Shown here: positions 45,201 to 55,000 of the stretch, piece after piece
How positions within the stretch are numbered: the stretch's first letter is position 1
Layout: the number at the start of each line of letters is the position of its first letter
NCBI RefSeq assembly: GCF_949628215.1
Contig: NC_134279.1
Span: 84,191,517 to 84,255,516 of the forward strand
Direction: 5' to 3'
DNA: 64,000 bases
Source: Phalacrocorax aristotelis
Lineage: Eukaryota; Chordata; Aves; Suliformes; Phalacrocoracidae
Position numbers and translations under genes: made by a program
Notes under the pieces: model-generated
The model's input: the letters and a program-made list of their open reading frames with translations, nothing else
Told to the model about the DNA's origin: nothing
Database searches by the model: none

Positions 45201-48200
45201 GCGACGGCGGGGGTGGGGAAGGGAGGAGCAGCAGCTGCAGAGTTGGTTGAAGGTGCTGCTGGTCCAGAGGCCCTCCAGGACCAACCTGTCTGTCCCCTCC
45301 AGTGCAGAAGGGAGCTGGTTGTGAAAACCCTGGGATCTCACCCGTGCCATAAATAGGCTCAGTGTGAGCAGTACTCTTGCAAGCTGTCTCATTCTTCAGT
45401 GTCAATATATTCCCAGCCTGGGACCGTGTCCTGGAGCTGGCAGAGCCTGGGTCCATTGCCCACTCGGTCCTTCTCCCCCTGCTGAGGCAGCAGCAAGCGC
45501 TGACGCTGCCTGGGCTGGTGGTGGGGAGGAGACAGGCTCCTGTTGGGAGCATGGCCGCAGGGCTGTCCTTGTCCAGCTGTCCAGAACTCTTTAGGTCCTT
45601 CTGACCTCCTTCCTAATCAGTGATAAGCCCTGCTCTCAGGCAGCAAGGTCAGACGTCGGGGAGGAAGTCAACAGTTAATAGTTCTACATGCAAGTTCTGT
45701 CACATCAAAGGCAGCGAACGTGGGGTTGTGTGCTGCGGTTATGCAGCTGAAACACTGATTGCAGTAAGGAATGGGGGCCCTGGTGCTAGGAGTGACAGAG
45801 AACTTTGCTGTTCGGCTGGAACTGAAGGAGGCAGAGGTCCAGGTTCCCTCTCCTCACTGAGCAGGCAGTCGGGCTGGTTTAAGGTGTCGTGTCGCGGCTC
45901 TCCGAGCCCATCAGAGTCCCTCTGTAATGAGCAGTGTAACTTCCCCACCCAGTCTCTGATGTTTCTCTCGCGCAGGCTGCCAGCGTGCCCGTGGTCTTCG
46001 ACGAGCATCACCTGAGTGAGGTACAGAACATGGCGTCGGAAGAAAAACTGGATCAGGTGGTTGACTCCATGAAGGAAAGTAAAGTGGCCCTTATAGGTAA
46101 GGACTTGTGCGAGGAGGGGCTCTGTGCTCTGCCTGCAGGAGCGGTGTTATCTCAAACACCATTAGGTGCTTTCAGAGGGCAGGGATCTCTGTGGTCCTGA
46201 GAAGGGAGTGTGCTGCCTTTAAGCTAAGCAGCAAATTACTGAAGTAATTACTAAACATGCCAAAGGGGAGGTTGTATTCGGCTTCTGCTTCTGAAATGGG
46301 ATCTCCCAGTATGGCCCAGAGAAGCAAAGGGCCTCGTCAGGGTCCCGTATAGCAAGAGATCAGTCTCCACGCTTGGCTGAGGTCCCCTTGAAGCACCCCC
46401 GTCCCAAGCCATGCTGCCCTGTTGCCTGGGCTCAGGCGGCATCCTCAGCAGCTGTCAGCACGCTCCGTGCTCTGTGTCCTTACTCCTGCTCAACGCTGTC
46501 CCGCAGGCAAGATCCACACGCCGATGGAGTACAAGGGAGAGCTGGCTTCCTACGACATGAGGCTCAGGTGAGCCCCGTGCCCTGCTCGGCTGCCAGGGCT
46601 GGGCACCCGCGCGTCGGTCGCTGGGAAAACCGTACTGCGCTCGGTCCTGCTGTTCTGCCGCCGCACTGGGGGCTGAGGGAAGCGAGAGATCCTGAGGGAC
46701 TGACTGTGGCCAGGAGCTGCCTCTGTTGAGTGTGATCCTGCTGCGTGCTTCCTTGGGGGTCCTGGGTGGCTGGAGAACGGACAGTGGTGGCCCACCTCGA
46801 CAGAGGGTCGTCAAAGCCGTGCTGTGACGAGGTGTGGCTGGCTCATGATCTGTGAGGGGAAAGGTGGATGGAGGGCTAGACTGACAGACAGCAATGGGAA
46901 GGCATCTTTGGAGGTGGGGAGCTGTTTGCACCATCAGCAGCTGTTACCCGCAGTACCTGTAGGGAACAGCTGCGGCCCCAGAAGCAGCTTATGATGAAAT
47001 GCTGACTCTGCTGCTGCTTCTTCTCTCGCAGGCGCAAGTTAGACTTGTTTGCAAATGTTGTCCATGTGAAGAGCTTACCGGGCTATAAAACACGCCACAA
47101 CAACTTGGACCTCGTGATCATTCGTGAGCAGACGGAGGGGGAGTACAGCTCTCTGGAGCATGAGGTACGGGAGCCTCCCTCCGGCGCGCGGGTGCTCGGG
47201 GTGACGGCGACGGAATTAGGAGAGCACTTAGGGATGCGAATACACGCAGACCCAGTGAGGGCAGCGATGGCTGCACGATGGATAATGCCAGCAAAGAAGG
47301 GCATGGGTGTTAAGGAGCCTCTTGATGGGGGTGATCCGGCATCAGGCAAAGATGCCTTATCTCTGTCTCAAAGCTCGGGCGCTTTCGGCATGCTGTGGGC
47401 TGGCGAGGCAGGGTGCCGGGCTGCACAGCACACGCGACGGCTGCTCACGCTCCCTTTCCTGCCCAGAGTGCAAAGGGGGTCATCGAGTGCCTGAAGATCA
47501 TCACCCGGGCCAAGTCGCAGCGCATCGCCAAGTTCGCCTTTGACTACGCCACCAAGAAGGGGCGCTCCAAGGTCACGGCTGTGCACAAAGCCAACATCAT
47601 GTGAGTGCCACAGGGGCTGGTTTGGGGCGCTGTCTGATTGTCAGACACGTGGCCGTGGTCGCGTCGGGGACCTCGTCGCTCTCAGCTTTTGATCCCCGTC
47701 AGAGCGACACCAGCCTGGCTCCAGAGAGGCTGAGCTTTCCCTGGGAACAGTGTTTTCTTCTCTGTATGCTCTCACCTCCAGCGTGAGGCCTGACAGCTGC
47801 ACCCTGGAGGCTGTCAGCTGAGCAGGGGAGAAGCTTTGGCATCAAAAGCTGAGCCCTCGTTGCTCCCCCGGGCCCTGTTTCTCCACCTGTGGGTGTGCCG
47901 TGGTGCGGGGTGCTCTAGGGCTTCCCCTGCCCTGCTGCAGTGGGACACCGGTTGCTGTTGGGTTACCTACTGCTGTAATGATTTCACTGTTGTCCCACAA
48001 CCCTTTGACATGTTTTGTGTCTCACAGGAAATTAGGTGACGGGCTCTTCCTGCAGTGCTGTGAAGAAGTGGCAGAACTGTACCCCAAGATCAAATTTGAC
48101 ACCATGATCATTGACAACTGCTGCATGCAGGTGAGGATCCCGTGTGCCTGTCCCAGAGCCGCTCTGCACCACCTGCTGCTGCTGGGCCTGCTGAGCCAAC

Positions 48201-51200
48201 CCGTAAAGATCTGAAAGGCTGCTGCCGCTGACGGTGTGGCGGGTCCGGGTGGCCGCCCTGACCCCGGGTTTGCTCCTTGCACAAGACCGGAGCCTTCTCC
48301 CTGCTCTGCTCCAGGTGAGGGCAGGGGCTGCAGGGGTTGAAGGTGCCGGGGGCATCTAGAATCACAGAATTGGTTAGGTTGGAAAAGACCCTTAAGGTCA
48401 TTGAGCCCAACCGTTAACCCAGCACTGCCAAGCCCACCACTAAACCATGTCCCTCAGCACCAGCTACACATCTTTTAAACACCCTGAGGGGTGGTGACTC
48501 CACCACCTCCTGGGCAGCCTGTTCCAGCGCTTGACAACCCTTTTGGTGAAGAAGTGGTTCCTAATATCCAATCTAAACTTTCCCTGGTGCCACTATGTCT
48601 CATCTGGGCTTGCAAAACTCTGCCGGGTGACGTAGGTCGGTGGCTCCCGAGCCCTTCTGGCAGGGCTCCCCGTGCTCCCGGCTGTCACCTGAGCAGTTTG
48701 GGGATGTTTTCAGACACGGTGGGTTCTGCTGGTCCACCGATTCGTGTACCATGCGCTGTCCCTGTACCACGGCCTGTGTCAGCTGTGCAGGGGCTCATGT
48801 CCTCCCGTTGCCTCCGTGCAGCTGGTGCAGAACCCCTACCAGTTCGACGTCCTGGTCATGCCCAACCTCTACGGGAACATCATCGATAACCTGGCAGCCG
48901 GCTTGGTGGGCGGTGCTGGCGTGGTTCCCGGCGAGAGCTACAGTGCCGAGTACGCCGTGTTCGAGATGGTGAGGAGTCTCGGCTCCCCGGGGGCTGCTGT
49001 GCCGTACCGGCACCCCGGGTTGTCCAGGGGGCTGCTGGGGACAGGGCTGCGCAAGGCGGTCCATCACCGCCGCTTCTCCTCCCGCAGGGCGCCCGCCACC
49101 CCTTTGCCCAGGCGGTGGGCAGGAACATCGCCAACCCCACTGCCATGCTGCTCTCGGCCGCCAACATGCTGCGGCATCTCAAGTAGGTGCCTCTCGGGTC
49201 GGGGTGCGGTGGGGTGGGCAGCGCTGCCTCGGCCCTGCCGGGTCCTGTGGGCAGCGGGGGGGCTGACGGAGGGACTGACCCGCCGCTCCTTCCCTCTCAC
49301 CAGCTTGGAATTTCACTCCAATTTGATTGCGGATGCGGTGAAGAAGGTGATCAAAGTTGGAAAAGTGAGTGTTGGGCAGCCGGCCTTGCCGCGTGTCTGT
49401 AGCTGCGTGAGTGTTGGTGGTAGCGAGCTGCTCCGCATTCTCCCTGACGGACAAGCGCGAGTCTCGGACCTCCTCGCCCGCGTCCAGCTCGGGAACCCGT
49501 GTGCGTGCAGCTGCGGCTGCAGTCAGAGCCCCTCTGCGCTTGCCTCGGGGATTGCTCCTGCTGCCCGTAGCGGTGCTTGCTGGCTCGGGAAGGTCTGGCA
49601 GGGCTGGGGGACGTCAGACGGCCTCGTTCTTGCGTGCTGCCCCGCTGGGGTGGCCGGCAGGGTGCGTAGAGGGAAGCTGCTCTGCTCTCCCTTCTCGCAG
49701 TCATTTCACTCCGTTCACAATCACGTTTCTCCCTTGTTTCTCCCCTTCCCTGTGTTGGATTTTTAGGTTCGGACACGGGACTTGGGCGGTTACTCCACCA
49801 CTTCTGACTTCGTGAAGTCTGTGATTGACAACCTGCACCCCCACTATGGTGCCTAGGAACCCCGCTCGCCCCGGGGAGCCGGGGACGTCTCTGCACCCTG
49901 CAGCAGCTTCCCATAGCTTACAGCCCAGCAGCATGTCCTTCCCCTCCCGCCCGGCCCTGGCTGAGGTTCCCTAGGGGGGGGAGGAGGAGGAGGAAGGTGG
50001 CCTTCTTCCTGCCCAGCCCAGAGCCCCGTACCCACCCCCAGTCACCACCAGCGGGGGTCGCCGGAGGGACGGAGGGCAGGGCTCCCTTCGGAGTGAGGGT
50101 CCCCGCAGTCCCTCCAGGTCGCGTGGGCAGCTTCTCTGCTGTGCCCAACGTGTGCTGAGGGTGGCACAGAGCTGGGGGGGCAAAGGGGCAGCGCCTGGGG
50201 ATGGCGGGACCCCCAGTTACTGTAGGAGCCTTCTACCCGCAGTGGCTTCAGCAATAAATGGGACCACGGGGCTGAGGCCCCGCTGCCAGGAATGCACAAG
50301 GGCAAAGCTGCTGGTGCGGCGTGAGGGTCCCTTCGGGCACAGTCCCATGGTAGGGAGCGGCTGCGAGGCTTTGGCACCTCCTGCCTGCAGGGAACCAGTG
50401 CAGGGTGGGGAGGGGCATTGCTCCCTTTGCCCCCCACCCCGTTATGAGTTTGTGGCTGGTTTCTGTGAGCCGGGGCAGGCCCTGGGGAGCACGGGGCTCT
50501 GGCTGAGGCACCCCAGTAGGGCCTCTGCGGGCAGCAAGTGCGCGTCCCTGCAGCCAGCAGAGCCCAGGCTCGCCCAAACCGCAGCGCCCCGTGCTCGGAG
50601 CCCAGCGGTGTGCACCCCTGGGGCTCCTGCGGGGCTGCACACGAGCTCGGTGGGACCACGGCCACACTGCCCTGTGTGCGTGCGAGAGCGAGCGACTGGG
50701 ACATGTATTTAATGCTGTGCTTTGTATCTATGTTTGCAAATAAAGGGGCCGACGCTTCCCTCCAGCCCAGGTGCTGTTCCCCACCTGGCTCTGCCCCTGC
50801 CCAGCGTGGTGCAGGCTGGCAGCGAGCGCAGGGCTGGCCCGGGCCCTGCCTCTGGGGGCAGCGGCAGGGCTCAGCGCGGGCCCTGCAGCTCTGCCGCCAG
50901 CCCGTCACTGTCCCCTCCAGCCTGCTGGGGTGGGTGAGCCGGGAGGGGGGATGGAGCTGTCTGGGGAGTGGCTGCCATGAAACCCTCTGCTTGTGGGTGC
51001 TTGCTGAGACACGCCCCCCCCCCCCCCCCCCCCCCGTGGGGCTGGTGGTGTTGGGATGCCCGTGCACCCCTGCCACAGACAGCAGCCAGCTTCCCCCCCA
51101 CCAGAGCTCGGGGTGGCTGAAGCCCCCTCAGCGGGTGTGGGGCACAGTGACCCCTTCCTCCAGCCTGGCCCCGTCGCACTCCTCCTTGGACACCACGGGA

Positions 51201-51401
51201 GCTGCGAAGAGCCTCAGAGGGCCCGGTCCCACCCACAGCGACAGCACCCAGCATGGGGCTAGGGGGTCCCCACTGTGCTGTGGGGACCCCCTCCCCCCTC
51301 CCTAACCTCCCCTCTCCTTGCAGGTGCGCACGGCGGACATGGGGGGCTACGCCACGTCCTTGGAGTTCACCCAAGCCGTGATAGCTGCCCTGGATGTCTA
51401 G
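42259..51401 (+). CDS. IDH3B: Isocitrate dehydrogenase [NAD] subunit beta, mitochondrial (12 exons, two alternative last exons; 386 or 382 aa)
   Basis: Regulatory/structural beta subunit of the mitochondrial NAD-dependent isocitrate dehydrogenase (alpha2-beta-gamma), TCA cycle. Exons: 42259-42294, 42790-42870, 45080-45178, 45976-46096, 46507-46567, 47032-47164, 47467-47600, 48028-48130, 48822-48968, 49088-49182, 49304-49364, then either 49767-49856 or 51324-51401. All junctions are in phase. The first two exons give an Arg/Ala-rich, acid-free N-terminus typical of a mitochondrial presequence. The mature fold starts [40 protein letters not shown] and [20 protein letters not shown] are family signatures. 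The two last exons encode [20 protein letters not shown].. and [20 protein letters not shown].., homologous to each other and matching the two C-termini known for mammalian IDH3B. A solo LTR and a CR1 piece lie in introns without touching exons. Confidence 0.97.
42871..44219. other. IDH3B intron 2, left part: no feature seen
   Basis: Less GC-rich than most of the window. No exon, RNA gene or known repeat was recognised between the donor at 42871 and the LTR at 44220. Confidence 0.6.
44220..44821 (-). mobile_element. Solo LTR of an avian endogenous retrovirus, about 0.6 kb
   Basis: The ends are TG...CA: it begins TGTCGTGGTTTAGCCTGG and ends CCCAGCCAAAACCATGACA, the reverse of the TGTCATGGTTTTGGCTGGGA start typical of a widespread avian LTR group, so the sense strand is probably minus. 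An AAT-rich tract lies at 44340-44410. No internal retroviral sequence is present, so this is a recombined solo LTR that looks whole in length. No convincing target-site duplication was seen. It lies inside IDH3B intron 2. Family subtype and age cannot be fixed without a repeat library; moderate divergence suggests an old, fixed copy. Confidence 0.8.
48358..48600 (-). mobile_element. CR1 LINE 3' fragment, about 0.24 kb, IDH3B intron 8
   Basis: It begins with AGAATCACAGAATTGGTTAG and GTTGGAAAAGACCCTTAAGG, the reversed 3' end of CR1, and carries the usual TCCACCACCTCCTGGGCAGC block. Its sequence differs from the two 1 kb copies and belongs to another CR1 subfamily. Heavily 5' truncated. Confidence 0.9.
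50253..50258 (+). other. IDH3B: Poly(A) signal for the IDH3B isoform ending at exon 12a
   Basis: AATAAA 397 bases after the first alternative stop (49856). A second AATAAA follows at 50739-50744. Each could end transcripts that use the 49767 exon as a composite terminal exon, before the distal exon at 51324. Confidence 0.6.
51009..51036. repeat. Poly(C) tract
   Basis: A run of more than 20 C, between the two alternative last exons of IDH3B. Run length in the assembly is unreliable. Confidence 0.9.
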
Positions 51402-51463
51402 GGCCCCTCACCTCAGCCGCCCCGCACCCACCCTGCCCGCCTGGTAATTTATTGCTTCTCTCT

Positions 51464-51469
51464 AATAAA
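51464..51469 (+). other. IDH3B: Distal IDH3B poly(A) signal
   Basis: AATAAA 63 bases after the stop of the distal last exon, followed by GTGGTCTCTG. Confidence 0.85.
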
Positions 51470-51717
51470 GTGGTCTCTGCAGCACAAGGGGGGCTGCCAG
51501 GAGTGCTGCCATCACGCGTGGCCCCATCTCGCCCCTCCGTGCCCAGCTGGGGAGGGACGGCCACAGCTGCGTGACGGTGCAGCCCCTGTGCCAGCAGGGA
51601 CAGCAGCATCGCCTCCCACCCCGGGCAAGGGGAGGCAAAGCCACAGCAGGGCCCCCGCAGCCCCAGCCTCCAGGCGCAGCGAAACGAGGTGGGAAAGGAT
51701 CAACAACAGCCTCAGTC

Positions 51718-51723
51718 TTTTAT
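51718..51723 (-). other. NOP56: NOP56 poly(A) signal
   Basis: TTTATT on the plus strand is AATAAA on the minus strand, 370 bases beyond the NOP56 stop. It lies about 250 bases from the IDH3B signal at 51464, so the two genes are tail to tail. Confidence 0.75.
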
Positions 51724-52092
51724 TGAGGCTCAGTGACACCAAGCGCTTTCCTGCCCCCCTGCACCACACAGGCTGCGGGGACGGCCCCACGCCAGACACC
51801 ACACACAGCCTGAGCCACCCCACGGGACGTGGTGGGGGTCCTCAAGGAGGCAACACTGCACAAGGACCAGCAAGGCTCAAGCACTGCCCCAGGGGCTGCT
51901 GGCACCTTGGCCAGGCCGAAGGGACTCACCTGGACCCCCAGGTGCCTAAACAGCTCATGCAGAGCCACGTTACAGCGCCAGGCATGCCGCTGCCATGAAA
52001 TGCCGGTGGCCAGAGGAAGGGCCGCACCAAGCTGCCCCCCTGCAAGTCCATGAGTCCGGTGCTGGAGCACAGCCCAGCTCCACCCCACGCCC

Positions 52093-55000
52093 CTAGTCCT
52101 CCTCCAAGTCCCTGGCTGCCTTCTTCTTCTTTTTCTTCTTCTTCTCCTCCTCCTGGTCAGCCTCTGCCATTAGCTTCCTTTTCTTCTTGGGCAAGACCTC
52201 TTCCTCCAGCCCATTCTCCTCCAGCTCCTGCTCCGATTCAGCCTCCAGCTCCTGCTTCTTCTTCTTTTTCTTCTTCTTGGGCTCCACGTCGTTCTCCTGA
52301 GGGGAGACCCTGGGTGAGCAGGAGCTGTGCCGAGCTGGGCGGCTGCCCCAGGCACCATCCCACAAACCCCACTCGGCTACAGGATGGCCAGGCAAGGAGG
52401 AGCTGGGACCCCTTGTCCTGCCAGCCCAGGGCCGAGCACATCCCAGCCCCCTGCCCTCACCTCCGTCTCCATCACAGAGTTCTCCATCTCCTCTGCAGCT
52501 GCCGCCAGGGCCTCCAGCCGCCGCTTCTCCCTCTTCTTCTTCTTCTTCTCCTTCTTCTCCTGCTTCCTCTTGACCTCAGCCACCACCTCGCTCGCCTGCA
52601 GAGGAGAGAGGGAGCTCGTCAGCAGAGGAGAGGCTCCCAGCCCAGGCCCATCCCCACCCAGCGGCACCCGTCGGATCAGCCTCATTAAATCAGTCTTTTT
52701 CCCTCCACAGCAGGTCAGGAAGGCAGGTTGACATCATGTCCGACAGCGGGGGCCCTGCTCATCCCCACACGGCCTCACCTCTGCCACGGCCCTCCTTCAT
52801 CACCTCCAGGTTCTTGCGGGGCGGCTCCCCCGTCTCGTAGAAGGCCAAGCGCTCCTCCACCTGCTCCCGCAGCTTGTCCCCGAAGACGCTGGTGGGGACT
52901 TCTGCAGTGACAGGAGAGTTGGGGGGCGGTCAGCACCCAGCCTGCCCGGCCCCCGCCCCCGGCCCCCTGCTCTGCTCAGACCACAGGTGTCACCATGCGC
53001 ACGGGGCGGTTCTGTTGACGAAAAATCTTGCCATCATCGCAGAGGCTTCCCCGGCCCCCTGCCCGCCCCGGCCCCCCGCCCACCTGAGAAGCAGTCGATG
53101 CGGGAGGCGATGGTGCACTTGTTGGCCAGGTAGCGGGAAATGCGCCCCTTGTTCTTGGCAGCCGCTCGCCCGATGAAGGTGGAGTGGAAAATAAGCCCGT
53201 ACTTGGGGGTGTTCCCCTCGCGTCTTCAGAGCCCTGGAAGGAGCCGGTGGCACCGTCAGCCCCGAACGTCTTCTGCAGGCAGCGTGGCACGACCCACAGG
53301 ACGGGCCCCCCGGCTCCTTCCCCCCACGTCCCGGCTAACCTCCGGGACAGCCCCGGGCACGGCCCCACCGCGCCAGCACGAAGCCGCGGTGGTCGCTCAG
53401 GAGACCGAGGCTGGCTGATCACGCACGGCCGAGGCCGTGGGGGGCCCGGCGCATCACAGCCGGCGGCCCAGGCACCTGCCATCACTGCGACCACCCCCGC
53501 AGCGGTACCTGAAGAGGGGCTTTCTCAGCCCCCAGGATCTGCACGGTCGAGGCCGGGTACTTGGGCCAGGTTCGTCAGGCTGCCGGCGTGGGAGATGAGG
53601 CGGGGCGCCCACCTGGGGGGGGAAGGGGTGGGGGTCAGGGCTGCTGCCCCCCAGAGCTCAGCCGCAGCCACACGGCAGCCTGCCGGGCCGTGGATCAGCA
53701 GTGACAGTTGTCAGCATGACAGCTCTGTGGATTGACAGATTCACTCAGACATCATCTCCGCGGCCCAGAACGGCCCAGGGCGCCTCATGCTGGCACTCAC
53801 CACCTCCCGATGAGCGCCGAGAGGCTGGGAGCCACCTGGCTCATCTTGGAGCGCAGGTATTCCTGCAGGCCCTTGCGGTACTCGGACAGCGAGATGACGC
53901 GGCTGGAGAAGCTCTCAATGTTGATGAGGTCAAGAGGGGAGATGTCCATCCCTGCAGAGACAGGCAGTGGGGGCTGAGCAGCACCCCCTGGGGCGGGAGA
54001 GCAGCCCCCCCCGGGGTTCTGGTGGAGCCCACCGCCGCCTGTCCCTGCTCACCCATGGAGGAGCGGGAGGGCCTCCAGGATGGCCTGTGCCTTGGCGCCG
54101 TCCATGACGATCTCCTCCAGCCCCCTCCAGGCTCTCCTCGCTCAGCTCCTTGCGGTTCCCGATGAACTTGGCCAGTCGGCAGTAGGTGTAGTTCTCGGAG
54201 ACGATCTTGATCAGCTCGGGGAAGTGGTACCCATACCACTCCCTGTGGGGACAGGGACAGCGGTCAGCGCCGCGGGCCGACCCCTCACACCATGCATGTC
54301 GCCCCCAGGCACGCCCCGGCCGTGGCACCGCCGCCCCGGCCGGCCACGCGCAGGGCGCTGCTCTGCCTCCCCGTTCTGTGCAGGCAGCCGGAGGAGGCAG
54401 CTGCCTGCGGTAAGCATGGGGAGATGGGCCCGTGCGCCCGCTGCTCACCCGCCCCGGGGGACCCGCTCACCGCACGCGCATGGAGAAGGTGTTGATGTCC
54501 TTTGTCCAGCTGGTCCAGGAGGCTGATGGACTGGATGATCATGTTGTCCACACGGTTCACGTTGAACTTCACCTTGGCCCGGGAGTAGCTGTGGCCGAGG
54601 CCCAGCTGGGCCTTGGAGGCCGACTGTGCCGTGAGGCCCTTCACCAGCGCGTGGAAGTGCAGGCGGATCCCTGCGTGGGGGACACAGCCGTCACTGCCTG
54701 TGGCAGGTCCCCTGGCAGGAGCAGGGACCCCGGCCGCGGGGCAATCCCCTCCGTCCCTGGACTCACCCCGCAGGATCTCGGCCACGACCCCCCCCAGTCT
54801 GGCACTGGTAGCCCAGCTCCTCCAGGATGGCAGCCCCGATCTTGGCATCTGCGACTCCAGCAGCGCCTTCTTCTTCTTGGCCGGCATGGAGGTCTCCAGC
54901 AGGAGCCGCAGGTCCTCGTGGAGGATCCCTGCAGGGGCCGGGGGGGGGGGGGGGGTGGTCAGCAGGGAGGGGGGGTCAGCAGGGTGGGGGGGTTCCCCCG

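Noticed and set aside
54671-54766. Further snoRNAs in other NOP56 introns
   Set aside because: Introns 2, 3, 4, 6 and 11 show no paired box C/box D with a terminal stem.
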